Assembly: GCF_001439665.1 (NCBI RefSeq)
Contig: NZ_LMAK01000078.1
Location: 124,001-188,000, forward strand
Direction: 5' to 3'
DNA from: Formosa algae
GTDB taxonomy: Bacteria > Bacteroidota > Bacteroidia > Flavobacteriales > Flavobacteriaceae
Length of the DNA: 64,000 nt
Numbering within the stretch: position 1 is the stretch's first letter; the number at the start of each line of letters is the position of its first letter. The notes beneath the pieces are model-generated. The model made no database searches, was not told where the DNA came from, and worked only from the letters and a program-made list of their open reading frames with translations. Positions 39,197-48,701 of the stretch are shown one piece after another. The translations under genes and the position numbers were made by a program.

Positions 39197-42100
39197 ATGA
39201 AAACAAAGTTTAGTGGAATTCTAACGCTATTCCTAGCGTTTGTCGTGCAAATTACGTTTGCACAAGAGAAGGCAATTTCAGGGACCGTTTCAGACCCAAA
39301 CGGTTTACCTCTTCCAGGAGTTAACATTATAGTAAAGGGTACTACAAATGGAACCCAAACAGATTTTGATGGTAAATACTCCATTACAAGTGCTACGGGC
39401 GAAATCTTATCTTATTCTTTTATGGGATATAAGACGAAAACCGTAACTGTAGGAGCTTCTACAACTATCGATGTGACTTTAGAAGAAGATTTAGCACAAC
39501 TTGATGAAGTTGTTGTAACTGCCTTAGGTATCTCGAGAGAGAAAAAATCTTTAGGGTATGCGAGTCAAGAAGTAGATGGTGAAGCCGTTTCTAAGGTTAA
39601 AGCTCAAAACTTCGTTAACTCTTTATCAGGTAAAGTTGCAGGTTTAAACATTAAACCTTCAGGTACTATTGGTGGTTCTACAAACGTAGTAATACGTGGT
39701 AACAGTTCTGTTGCTGGAAACAACCAAGCTTTATTTGTTGTAGATGGTATTCCAATTGATAACGGAAACTCTAACTCTTCAACGCAACAAGCCGGTGGTG
39801 GTGGTTACGATTATGGTAACGCTGCATCTGACATTAACCCAGACGATATTGAGTCTATTAACGTATTAAAAGGTGCTGCTGCATCTGCATTATATGGTTC
39901 TAGAGCATCGAATGGTGTAATTATGATTACAACTAAAAAAGGTAAAAAACAAAAAGGTATTGGTGTTACTATTAACTCTAGTGTTACTGTAGGTACACCA
40001 GATAAAGAAACATTACCAACTTACCAGAAAAAATATGGTGCTGGTTACGGTGCATATTACTCTAGTAGTGATGGATATTTTGACTTAGTAGATGTAAATG
40101 GAGATGGTATTCTTGATGAAACTGTTGTATTTACAGAAGATGCATCTTACGGTGCTGAGTTTGATCCAGACAGATTAATCTACCAATGGAACTCTATCTA
40201 TCCTGGATTAGATACTTACCAACAAGCTACACCATGGGTTGCTGCAGAAAATGATCCTAACACAGTTTGGACAACATCTTCTACTTTAATCAATTCTGTT
40301 GATTTAACTGGTGGTAACGAAAAAGGAACTTTCCGTTTAGGTTATACAAACATGATGCAGGAAGGTAACTTACCTAACTCTTCAATTAAAAGAAACAACA
40401 TTTCTTTTAACGGATCTTTAAATTTAACAGAAAAACTTACTGCTTCTACAAGCTTTAACTTTAGTAAAACAGATGGTAAAGGACGTTACGGAACAGGTTA
40501 CGATTCTAAAAACCCAATGCAACAGTTTAGACAATGGTTCCAAATGAACGTTGATTTAAAAGAGCAAAAAGATGCTTACTTTAGTACAGGTGAAAACATA
40601 ACTTGGAATTCTAACAGTGTTTCAGACACCTCTCCTATCTACTCAGATAACTTTTACTGGACACGTTACGAGAACTACGAAACTGACACGCGTAACAGAT
40701 ATTGGGGTAATGTAGTTTTAGATTATGAAATTACAGATTGGTTAAGTGTTTTAGGTCGTTTTACTTTTGATACTTATTCTGAATTACAAGAAGAAAGAAT
40801 CGCAGTAGGTTCTGTAGATGTATCTGAATACTCTCGTTACAACAGAAATGTATCTGAATACAACTACGATTTAATGTTATCTTTCAATAAAGATTTAACA
40901 GAAAAAATAAACCTTTCTGGTATTGCTGGTTTTAACTTAAGACAAAACAATACGAATAGCATTTATGCCGTAACAAATGGAGGTTTAAACCTTGCAGGTC
41001 TTTATGCTTTATCTAATAGTGTAAACTCTATTGAAGCACCTTCTGAATATGATGCAACTAAAGTTGTAGATGGTGAATACGTTCAAGCAAGTTTAGGTTA
41101 CGATAACTTTGCCTTTATTGAAGGAACATATAGAACAGACCGTTCTTCTTCTTTACCAATAGACAACAACCGTTATGATTATTGGTCTGCAACTGGATCT
41201 TTAATATTCTCTCAGTTATTAGAAGCAGATTGGTTATCATTTGGTAAATTAAGAGGTAACTACGGTAAAGTAGGTAACGATACAGATGCTTACAATGTAT
41301 TTAATACGTACGCAATTGGAACACCATTTAACGGTGGTATCGCAACTAACCCTAGTGCAAAATCAAATCCAGATTTATTACCTGAAGAACAAACAAACTG
41401 GGAAATTGGTTTAGAAATGCAATTCTTTCAAAAACGTTTTGGTTTTGATGTAACATATTACGATGCACTTAACGAAAACCAAATTACAAGTGTACCATTA
41501 TCTAACTCTACAGGATATACTTCAGCATTACTTAATGCAGGAACAATTTCTAACAAAGGTTGGGAAGTAACATTAAATGTAACTCCTATACGTACAGAAA
41601 ACTTTACTTGGGATATGAATGTTAACTGGTCTAAAAACGAAAGTTTAGTAGAAGAATTAACAGACGGTATTGACAATTTAGAATTAGCTTCTTTCCAAGG
41701 TGGTGTTAGTATTAACGCAACTCCAGGAGAAGCTTACGGTACAATTAGAGGTACAGATTTAACATACAATGAAAACGGAGAACCAATAGTAGGAACTAAC
41801 GGATATTACGTTAGAACAAGTACAAGTAACAATGTAATTGGAGATATTAACGCTGACTGGAAAGCTGGTTTATATAACTCTTTTACTTACAAAAACTTTA
41901 ACTTAAGTTTCTTAATCGACATGCAAAAAGGTGGAGATGTTTTCTCTCTTGATACTTGGTATGGTTATGCAACAGGTCTTTATGACTTTACTGCAGGAAC
42001 AAACGATTTAGGAAACCCAGTAAGAAACTCTGTAGCTGATGGTGGTGGAGTTATTTTACCAGGTGTGCAAGCAGATGGTTCTGTAAACACTGTAAGAGCA

Positions 42101-42403
42101 GAAGCTAACACGTATGCTAACCCTTGGGGATATGCTAGAGCAGCAAATTCACAACACGTTTACGATGCTGGTTATGTTAAACTTAGAGAAGCAACTTTTA
42201 GCTATAGCTTAAAAGATTTAGACAGATTACCATTTACAGGAGTTACTTTCTCTGTAATCGGTAGAAACTTGTGGATTATTGACAAGAGCGTACCTTACTC
42301 AGATCCTGAAGCAGGATTAAGTTCTGGTAATGCTCAAGGATACCAATCTGGTGCATACCCAAGTATTAGAGAAGTTGGTGCAAGTGTTAAATTACAGTTC
42401 TAA
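39197..42403 (+). CDS. SusC/RagA-type TonB-dependent transporter, pair 3
   Basis: This is a 1068-residue transporter. It has a signal peptide MKTKFSGILTLFLAFVVQ, a CarboxypepD_reg-like domain (ISGTVSDPNGLPLPGVNIIV) and a TonB-box-like DEVVVTALGISREKKSLGY (about 105-123). The plug contains VVIRGNSSVAGNNQALFVVDGIPID and LKGAAASALYGSRASNGVI. The barrel ends VGASVKLQF. It groups with the pair 2 transporter by the TALGI motif and by its SusD_like-2 partner. It also shares the upstream palindrome. The substrate cannot be read from sequence. Confidence 0.93.
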   Translation: MKTKFSGILTLFLAFVVQITFAQEKAISGTVSDPNGLPLPGVNIIVKGTTNGTQTDFDGKYSITSATGEILSYSFMGYKTKTVTVGASTTIDVTLEEDLAQLDEVVVTALGISREKKSLGYASQEVDGEAVSKVKAQNFVNSLSGKVAGLNIKPSGTIGGSTNVVIRGNSSVAGNNQALFVVDGIPIDNGNSNSSTQQAGGGGYDYGNAASDINPDDIESINVLKGAAASALYGSRASNGVIMITTKKGKKQKGIGVTINSSVTVGTPDKETLPTYQKKYGAGYGAYYSSSDGYFDLVDVNGDGILDETVVFTEDASYGAEFDPDRLIYQWNSIYPGLDTYQQATPWVAAENDPNTVWTTSSTLINSVDLTGGNEKGTFRLGYTNMMQEGNLPNSSIKRNNISFNGSLNLTEKLTASTSFNFSKTDGKGRYGTGYDSKNPMQQFRQWFQMNVDLKEQKDAYFSTGENITWNSNSVSDTSPIYSDNFYWTRYENYETDTRNRYWGNVVLDYEITDWLSVLGRFTFDTYSELQEERIAVGSVDVSEYSRYNRNVSEYNYDLMLSFNKDLTEKINLSGIAGFNLRQNNTNSIYAVTNGGLNLAGLYALSNSVNSIEAPSEYDATKVVDGEYVQASLGYDNFAFIEGTYRTDRSSSLPIDNNRYDYWSATGSLIFSQLLEADWLSFGKLRGNYGKVGNDTDAYNVFNTYAIGTPFNGGIATNPSAKSNPDLLPEEQTNWEIGLEMQFFQKRFGFDVTYYDALNENQITSVPLSNSTGYTSALLNAGTISNKGWEVTLNVTPIRTENFTWDMNVNWSKNESLVEELTDGIDNLELASFQGGVSINATPGEAYGTIRGTDLTYNENGEPIVGTNGYYVRTSTSNNVIGDINADWKAGLYNSFTYKNFNLSFLIDMQKGGDVFSLDTWYGYATGLYDFTAGTNDLGNPVRNSVADGGGVILPGVQADGSVNTVRAEANTYANPWGYARAANSQHVYDAGYVKLREATFSYSLKDLDRLPFTGVTFSVIGRNLWIIDKSVPYSDPEAGLSSGNAQGYQSGAYPSIREVGASVKLQF

Positions 42404-42417
42404 AACAAGAAAAAATC

Positions 42418-43842
42418 ATGAAAAAAATATTTATTACAGCAATTTCTTTTGTACTTCTTGCATCTTGTATGTCTGATGAGAAATACGAAAGTTATAACGA
42501 AGATCCTAAAAACCCAACACAAGTAGAAGCGTCTTTTCTTTTCAATTCTGCTACTGTAAGTTTATTCGACCAAATGACAAGTACCAGTGTTAACGTAAAT
42601 GTTTTCAGACTACTTGCTCAAAACTGGACAGAAACAACCTATATCGATGAGTCTAACTACGACTTAACGGGAAGAACAATTCCTCAATACCATTGGTCTG
42701 AGTTATATAGAGATGTCCTTTTAGATTTAAAAACAGCTAAAGAATACACTGAAGCTGATACAGAATTATCTGCTGAAGATATGGCAACTCAAGTTGCTCA
42801 AATCGAAATTTTAGAAGTGTATACTTGGCAACAACTAGTTGATACATTTGGAGATATTCCTTATACTCAAGCTTTAGATGCTACAACTTACCCTTTACCA
42901 GTATATGATGATGCTGCAACTATTTACGAAGATTTAATCTCTCGTCTTAATTCAGCAATAGCTGACTTATCTGGAACTGGTTTTAGTTTAGACAACATTT
43001 ACAGCGGAGATGTTTCTGCTTGGTCTAAATTTGCTAACTCTTTAAAATTAAGAATAGGTTCTCGTATTGTAGATGCTCCTGGAATGTCTGCAACAGCTCA
43101 AACGGCTATAGAATCTGCAGTAGCTGCAGGTGTATTTACATCTAACGCAGATAACGCAACTATCGCTTACACAGCAACTAGCCCTAATACAAACCCTTTA
43201 TGGGAAGATTTAGTTGAATCTGGACGTTCAGATTTTGTTGCTGCTAACACTATCGTAGATTTCATGAACGACTTAGATGATCCTAGACGTTCTGTATTTT
43301 TCGATGACAACTTAGGTTCTGGTGTTTACGAAGGAGGACCTTACGGAGATAACAACACATATTCTTTATACACACATATTGGAGACGACATGTACGACCC
43401 TGAATTTAGAGGAGTATTATTAGATTTCTCTGAGGTATCTTTCTTCTTAGCTGATGCAGCACAAAGAGGTTTTTCTGTAGGTGATACTGCTGAAAATTTC
43501 TACAATACTGCAATTACAGCTAATTTCGATGACTGGGGAGTTGATGGTGTAGATGCTTATTTAGCACAACCAGATGTTGCTTACGATGCTTCTGATTGGA
43601 AAACATCTATTGGTACACAAATGTGGTTAGCAATGTATAATAGAGGTTTTGAAAGCTGGACAGCTTGGAGAACTTACGATGCTCCTGAATTTAACTTACC
43701 AGTTAACACAGGAAATCCAGTTCCAACACGTTACACTTACCCTGTAAACGAGCAAAACTTAAATGAATCTAACTGGTCTGCTGCTTCTACTGCTATTGGT
43801 GGAGATGCACAAACAACAAAGTTATTCTGGGATGTTAACTAA
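42418..43842 (+). CDS. SusD-like lipoprotein (SusD_like-2 type), pair 3
   Basis: This is a 474-residue lipoprotein with lipid cysteine 17 (VLLASCMSDEKYESYNEDPKNPTQV). Family features are EILEVYTWQQLVDTFGDIPYTQALD (about 125-150), YSGDVSAWSKFANSLKLRI (about 200) and TQMWLAMYNRGFESWTAWRTYDAPEF near the end. These agree with the pair 2 SusD-like protein rather than classical SusD. It lies 14 nt after susC. Two terminators in tandem follow. Confidence 0.9.
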   Translation: MKKIFITAISFVLLASCMSDEKYESYNEDPKNPTQVEASFLFNSATVSLFDQMTSTSVNVNVFRLLAQNWTETTYIDESNYDLTGRTIPQYHWSELYRDVLLDLKTAKEYTEADTELSAEDMATQVAQIEILEVYTWQQLVDTFGDIPYTQALDATTYPLPVYDDAATIYEDLISRLNSAIADLSGTGFSLDNIYSGDVSAWSKFANSLKLRIGSRIVDAPGMSATAQTAIESAVAAGVFTSNADNATIAYTATSPNTNPLWEDLVESGRSDFVAANTIVDFMNDLDDPRRSVFFDDNLGSGVYEGGPYGDNNTYSLYTHIGDDMYDPEFRGVLLDFSEVSFFLADAAQRGFSVGDTAENFYNTAITANFDDWGVDGVDAYLAQPDVAYDASDWKTSIGTQMWLAMYNRGFESWTAWRTYDAPEFNLPVNTGNPVPTRYTYPVNEQNLNESNWSAASTAIGGDAQTTKLFWDVN

Positions 43843-43878
43843 TTAGTTACTCATTCTAATAAGAGTTTATTTTATAAG

Positions 43879-43916
43879 CAGCCGACTAATAGTATTATTA
43901 GTCGGCTGTTTTTTTA
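43879..43916 (+). terminator. Terminator of SusCD pair 3
   Basis: CAGCCGACTAATA (43879-43891) and TATTAGTCGGCTG (43896-43908) form a perfect 13-bp stem with a 4-nt loop, followed by eight or more T residues. Confidence 0.94.
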
Positions 43917-43925
43917 TCATTACAG

Positions 43926-43952
43926 AACCACTTTTTTTGAAGTGGTTTTTTT
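43926..43952 (+). terminator. Second, tandem terminator after pair 3
   Basis: AACCACTT (43926-43933) pairs with AAGTGGTT (43940-43947) and is followed by a T-run. It lies 10 nt after the first terminator and insulates rlmB from the upstream operon. Confidence 0.85.
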
Positions 43953-43969
43953 ATGCCCAATATTTTTAA

Positions 43970-43998
43970 TTGCAAATACATAATTTATTGTACTTTTG
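43970..43998 (+). promoter_or_regulatory. Promoter of rlmB
   Basis: TTG (43970-43972) lies 18 nt upstream of TACTTTTG (43991-43998), a full -7 match. The chosen start codon begins 4 nt after the -7 box, so the mRNA should be leaderless or nearly so. Confidence 0.65.
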
Positions 43999-44002
43999 GT
44001 GC

Positions 44003-44737
44003 ATGGAAAAAGAGACTCAAATTTTTGGTATTCGTGCGGTAATAGAAGCTATTCAATCTGGAGAAAATATCGACAAGGTATTTGTTCAAAAAGGATTGAA
44101 AGGAGAATTATCTCATGAACTAGAAAGTGTATTACGTAAACAACGTATAAACTTCTCTTATGTTCCTGTAGAAAAATTAAATAAACTTACTTCTAAAAAT
44201 CATCAAGGTGTAGTCGCACAAATTGCTCCAATCACATTTTGGGATATTGAAGAGTTAGTTACTAAAGTCACCGAATCTGGAAAAACACCACTATTTCTTT
44301 TGCTAGATCAATTAAGCGATGTTAGAAATTTTGGAGCTATTATTCGTACTGCAGAATGCACAGGTGTAGATGGTATAATTATTCAGAAAAAAGGTGGAGC
44401 TCCTGTTAATGGAGACACCATTAAGACAAGTGCTGGTGCAGTATTTAAAATGCCCATTTGTAAAGTAGACCATATTAAAGATGCCATGTTTTACATGCAA
44501 GCGTCTGGTATAAAAGTTATCGCTGCCACAGAAAAAACAGAAGACTTAATGTACGATGTTTCTTTTACAGAACCTTGCGCAATAATTATGGGATCAGAAG
44601 GTAAAGGTATAAATCCTTCAGTATTAAAATTAGTAGACGCAAAAGCAAAACTACCTTTATTAGGAGAAATTGGATCGCTAAATGTATCTGTTGCTTGTGG
44701 TGCCTTTTTATATGAAGCGTTAAGACAACGTCGCTAG
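44003..44737 (+). CDS. rlmB: 23S rRNA 2'-O-methyltransferase RlmB (SpoU/TrmH family)
   Basis: RlmB methylates a guanosine ribose in domain V of 23S rRNA using S-adenosylmethionine. I use the ATG at 44003 (MEKETQIFGIRAVIEAIQSG). An ATG at 43970 would lie in the -33 promoter box and adds 11 residues with no family match. The 244-residue protein has the N-terminal substrate-binding domain (to about 80). The SPOUT domain has its three motifs: DVRNFGAIIRTAECTGVDG (about 105-123), IIMGSEGKGINP (about 194-205) and LNVSVACGAFLYEALRQRR at the end. A related TrmH-family specificity cannot be fully excluded. Confidence 0.9.
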   Translation: MEKETQIFGIRAVIEAIQSGENIDKVFVQKGLKGELSHELESVLRKQRINFSYVPVEKLNKLTSKNHQGVVAQIAPITFWDIEELVTKVTESGKTPLFLLLDQLSDVRNFGAIIRTAECTGVDGIIIQKKGGAPVNGDTIKTSAGAVFKMPICKVDHIKDAMFYMQASGIKVIAATEKTEDLMYDVSFTEPCAIIMGSEGKGINPSVLKLVDAKAKLPLLGEIGSLNVSVACGAFLYEALRQRR

Positions 44738-45482
44738 TAGGTAGACTTCTCTCCTACTCTCATAAAAATACACTACTACATTCTATAAATCTATTTTTAA
44801 TGTTTATGCATTACAATTAAGCATTGTTAAAATAAGGAACTATTTATAATACTCATTCAGAAAATAAAACCTCAGTGACTTTATAAAATTGGTTCAACTT
44901 CATTTTATAAAAAAACCGACTCTATATATCAAAAGATTCAGTCTTTATACAAATTAAAGAAGAAAAAAGTTTGACTGTATAACCTGACAAAATACTATTC
45001 CAAACTGCCCGTAAATTAAATCGGCATTAACTGTGCAATAAAGTCTTTTTTTAAATTTTCAATCTTCCTACAATAAAAAGCAACTAATTTTCAAAAATGC
45101 ATGTTTCATAATTCTAAAAACCCTAAACATATTCTAGCATTTTTAGAGCGCAATTCAGACCAAAGCATCAGTAAATACAAGCTTTTTCTCAACTAATCAC
45201 AACATTAATTTTGTGTATTATTGTTAACTAATCGTTAACTTAAAAGCCGAATAATCCAAAAACTGACGTTTTACACATAAAAACGTGTTAAATAAACAGA
45301 CAATTGCATCCGTTTTAAGCAAAAAACGCGAAAAATCTGCGTCGTTTCGGTTATAACAAAGGATGTTTCTTTATTAAGTTATAAAAAATATCAACAGTTT
45401 ACCTTATTATACATTAAAAACTCAAGACTTTTTAGTTATTCTGCAAAAAGCAACATAAACCTTAATTTTTAGTTAAATATTA
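44738..45482. other. Long intergenic region upstream of susC pair 4
   Basis: No gene was found here. A weak hairpin AGTAGG/CCTACT (44736-44758) after rlmB could act as a poor terminator. Inverted repeats are TTTATAAAA/TTTTATAAA (44880-44888, 44903-44911), GTTAACTAATCGTTAAC (45223-45239) and ACGTTTT/AAAACGT (45266-45272, 45280-45286). TATTATTG just before the 45223 repeat resembles the start of the susC upstream block and may be a decayed copy. No TGACA-N4-TGTCA site was seen. Confidence 0.55.
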
Positions 45483-45530
45483 TTGTGTTATTAACAAATA
45501 ATTATGATTTTCACCATTAGACTAATTCAA
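45483..45530 (+). promoter_or_regulatory. Conserved susC upstream block, copy 4
   Basis: TATTATTG (TTG at 45483-45485) is followed by TGTTATTAAC, AATTATGATTTT and CTAATTCAA (45522-45530), which ends 13 nt before the start codon. The -7 region TATGATTT is only a partial match to TAnnTTTG. Confidence 0.55.
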
Positions 45531-45543
45531 ATTAAAAATAAAC

Positions 45544-48500
45544 ATGAAAACAAAGTTACGTGGTATTCTAACGCTATTTCTAGCGTTTGTTGTGCAATTA
45601 ACGTTTGCACAAGAAAAAACAGTTTCAGGTACGGTTACCGGAGAAGACGGATTACCGTTACCAGGAACTACTATTTCAGTTGTAGGAACATCATCTGGAA
45701 CCTCTACAGATTTTGATGGTAACTATACTATTAAAGCCAGTGCGGGCAGCAAATTAAAATATAGTTTCATGGGATTTATTTCTCAAGAAATTACACTAGG
45801 TATGTCTAATACCATAGATGTTGTATTAAAAGAAGATGCAACATCTCTTGAAGAAGTTGTTGTTGTTGCTTATGGTACTACAACAAAAGAAGCTTTTACA
45901 GGATCTGCAGGAGTTGTAAGTACTAAAGATTTAGACTTACGTCCGTTAAGTTCTCCTATTGGAGCAATCGAAGGTAAAGTTACAGGAGTACAATTCTTAT
46001 CATCTTCTGGACAACCAGGATCTTCTCCTAGTATTGTAATTAGAGGTGTTGGTACTTTAAATGGTAATACAGATCCACTTTTTATTGTAGATGGTATTGC
46101 TTTTGAAGGTGGTTTAGGAACATTAAACCAAGACGATATAGAATCTATGACGGTTCTTAAAGATGCGGCTTCAACGTCACTTTACGGATCTCGTGCTGCA
46201 AATGGTGTTGTAATCATTACAACTAAAAAAGGTAAAAGAGGTAGCGGAATTACAGTAAATGCAACTAGCCAATACGGTGTAATTACAAAAGGTATTAACG
46301 AATACGATGCTGTTAATCCAGGAGAGTACTACGAATTAATGTGGCAATCTTACAAGAATGCTTTAGGTGGTGACGAAGCTGCTGCAATAGAAGCTTCGGC
46401 ATCTATTTACAACCGTTTAGGACGTAATCCTTTTAATGTTGCTAACGACGAGATTGTAGATGTTAATGGAAACTTTAACCCTAACGCACAAATTATCGCA
46501 GAAGACTTAGATTGGTACGGTGCTTTAGAAAGAACTGGATCTAGATCTAGTAACTCTATTAACGTATCTGGTGGGGGTGAAAAACACTCAGTATTTTTAT
46601 CTGTGTCTAACTTAGACGAAAAAGGATATGTTATAGAAAGTGACTATAAAAGAGTAACTAGCCGATTAAGCGGTACTTTTGATGCTGCAGACTGGTTATC
46701 TTTAGGTGGTAATATTAATATCTCTAACGAAAAGTCTCATGGACCTCCTTCTAGAGGTACATCTGTAGCAAACGTATTTGCTTTTGCTAAAAACATGGGA
46801 TCTATTTATTCTCCGTATTTATTAGACCCTACTACAGGTGCTATTTTAAGAGATGAATCAGGAGATGTAATTTGGGATCGTGGTGAAAGTGTTGCATCTT
46901 TAGGCATACCATCTAGACCAACAAGTGTAGGACGTAATGCATTAGAAGAAGCAATTTTAAATAATGAACTTACAACTACAGACAATTACGGATACAGATT
47001 TAATGCAGACTTTAAACCTTTAGACGGACTTAAAGTTAGCTTTATATATGGTCAAGATTACCAAGATGGTGTAAACCAAAGTTACGAAAATGCAGAAGTT
47101 GGTGATGGTGCTCCAACAGGTAGATTCGATGACAACAGATACCAAAGAACTACAGAAAACTTTAATCAAATTATATCTTACAACAAATCGTTTGGTGAGC
47201 ATAATTTTGATTTAACTGCAGGTCATGAAAGTTTTAGTAGAAACTATTCTTCAAACAGAGCTTTTAAAAGCACACAAACTGCAACAGGAATTTATGAATT
47301 AGATAACTTCTCTGTAGTGTTAGATGCCTCAGGTAGTAGTACTGACTATAAATTAGAAGGTTATTTAGCGAGACTAAACTACGACTTTGGTAATAAATAT
47401 TACTTAAGTGCTTCTGTAAGAAGAGATGGATCTTCTGTATTTACAAATAACAAATGGGGTACTTTTTACTCTGTAGGTGGGGCTTGGAGAATAGACCAAG
47501 AAGACTTTATGCAAAACTCTGTTTTTAATAGCTTAAAATTAAGAGCTTCTTACGGTGAAGTTGGTAATGACCAATTAGGATCTTACTACATCTCTCAACC
47601 ATTATATGCTATTTACTCTAACGCAGGTGAGCCTGGTATTTATTGGGACACAACTGGAAATGCAGATTTACAGTGGGAATCTTTAGATAGTTATGATGTT
47701 GCTTTAGAATATGGTTTATTTAACAACCGTATATCTGGTTCTTTTGAGTATTACAAGAAAACAACTTCAGATCTTTTATATAACGTGCCAATCCCTGCTT
47801 CAGAAGGACAAATTGAAGCTCCAGATAACATAGGTGATTTATATAACGAAGGTTTTGAAATTAGCATAAATGCAGCCATAGTACAATCAGATAAATTCTC
47901 TTGGAACTTAGGCTTACAAGCTTCTACTTTAAAAAATGAAATTACATTCCTTCCAGACCCTTTTATTGATGGTTCTAAACGTTGGGAAGCTGGACGTTCT
48001 AGATTTGATTTCTACTTATACGATTATGCAGGTGTAGACTCTAGTAATGGAGACGCATTATTCTACATGTACGAAGAAGTAGGTGACGAAGTAGGTGTTG
48101 CTGTATTAAACGAAGATGGTACTCATGCTACAACTAATAGTTGGGCAGATGCTGGTAAAGGTTATGTAGGTGCTACTGCAGTACCAGATTTAATTGGTTC
48201 TATCTCTAACAGCTTTAGCTACAAAAACTTTGAACTTAACGTATTATTATCTTACCAAATCGGAGGAGATATTTTAGATTATGGTTATGCAGATATGATG
48301 CACTCAGGAACCTACGGAGCATCTTTACATCCAGATGCACTTAAAGCATGGAAAAATCCAGGAGACATTACAGACGTACCACGTTTAGAGAACTCAAACA
48401 CAGATTTATCGCCTAGCTTATCATCAAGATGGTTAACAGATGCGTCTTACTTATCTATTAGAAATGTAAATTTAGCTTATAGCTTAAGTAATAATACTAT

Positions 48501-48669
48501 CGATAAAATAGGATTAGATAAATTAAGATTATTTGTAACAGGAGAAAACTTATTTATGTTTGCTGAGAGAGAAGGATTAAACCCTCAATACAATCTTGCA
48601 GGAACACCTTCTGGAAATGACTATAACCCAAACAGAGTAATCTCGATTGGATTAAACGTCGCTTTTTAA
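45544..48669 (+). CDS. SusC/RagA-type TonB-dependent transporter, pair 4
   Basis: This is a 1041-residue transporter. It has a signal peptide MKTKLRGILTLFLAFVVQ, a CarboxypepD_reg-like domain (VSGTVTGEDGLPLPGTTISVVGT) and a TonB-box-like EEVVVVAYGTTTKEAFTGS (about 103-121). The plug contains IVIRGVGTLNGNTDPLFIVDGIAFEGG and LKDAASTSLYGSRAANGVVIITTKKG. The barrel ends VISIGLNVAF. It belongs with pair 1 by its plug sequence and classical SusD partner. It has no STN domain. Confidence 0.93.
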   Translation: MKTKLRGILTLFLAFVVQLTFAQEKTVSGTVTGEDGLPLPGTTISVVGTSSGTSTDFDGNYTIKASAGSKLKYSFMGFISQEITLGMSNTIDVVLKEDATSLEEVVVVAYGTTTKEAFTGSAGVVSTKDLDLRPLSSPIGAIEGKVTGVQFLSSSGQPGSSPSIVIRGVGTLNGNTDPLFIVDGIAFEGGLGTLNQDDIESMTVLKDAASTSLYGSRAANGVVIITTKKGKRGSGITVNATSQYGVITKGINEYDAVNPGEYYELMWQSYKNALGGDEAAAIEASASIYNRLGRNPFNVANDEIVDVNGNFNPNAQIIAEDLDWYGALERTGSRSSNSINVSGGGEKHSVFLSVSNLDEKGYVIESDYKRVTSRLSGTFDAADWLSLGGNINISNEKSHGPPSRGTSVANVFAFAKNMGSIYSPYLLDPTTGAILRDESGDVIWDRGESVASLGIPSRPTSVGRNALEEAILNNELTTTDNYGYRFNADFKPLDGLKVSFIYGQDYQDGVNQSYENAEVGDGAPTGRFDDNRYQRTTENFNQIISYNKSFGEHNFDLTAGHESFSRNYSSNRAFKSTQTATGIYELDNFSVVLDASGSSTDYKLEGYLARLNYDFGNKYYLSASVRRDGSSVFTNNKWGTFYSVGGAWRIDQEDFMQNSVFNSLKLRASYGEVGNDQLGSYYISQPLYAIYSNAGEPGIYWDTTGNADLQWESLDSYDVALEYGLFNNRISGSFEYYKKTTSDLLYNVPIPASEGQIEAPDNIGDLYNEGFEISINAAIVQSDKFSWNLGLQASTLKNEITFLPDPFIDGSKRWEAGRSRFDFYLYDYAGVDSSNGDALFYMYEEVGDEVGVAVLNEDGTHATTNSWADAGKGYVGATAVPDLIGSISNSFSYKNFELNVLLSYQIGGDILDYGYADMMHSGTYGASLHPDALKAWKNPGDITDVPRLENSNTDLSPSLSSRWLTDASYLSIRNVNLAYSLSNNTIDKIGLDKLRLFVTGENLFMFAEREGLNPQYNLAGTPSGNDYNPNRVISIGLNVAF

Positions 48670-48701
48670 ATTATATAATTCTAAATTAAAACATACACAA
48701 A

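Noticed and set aside
44738-45482. Small RNA or riboswitch in the long gap before susC pair 4
   Set aside because: Only short AT-rich inverted repeats are visible, with no strong terminator or promoter box that would define an RNA gene. It cannot be supported from this sequence alone.
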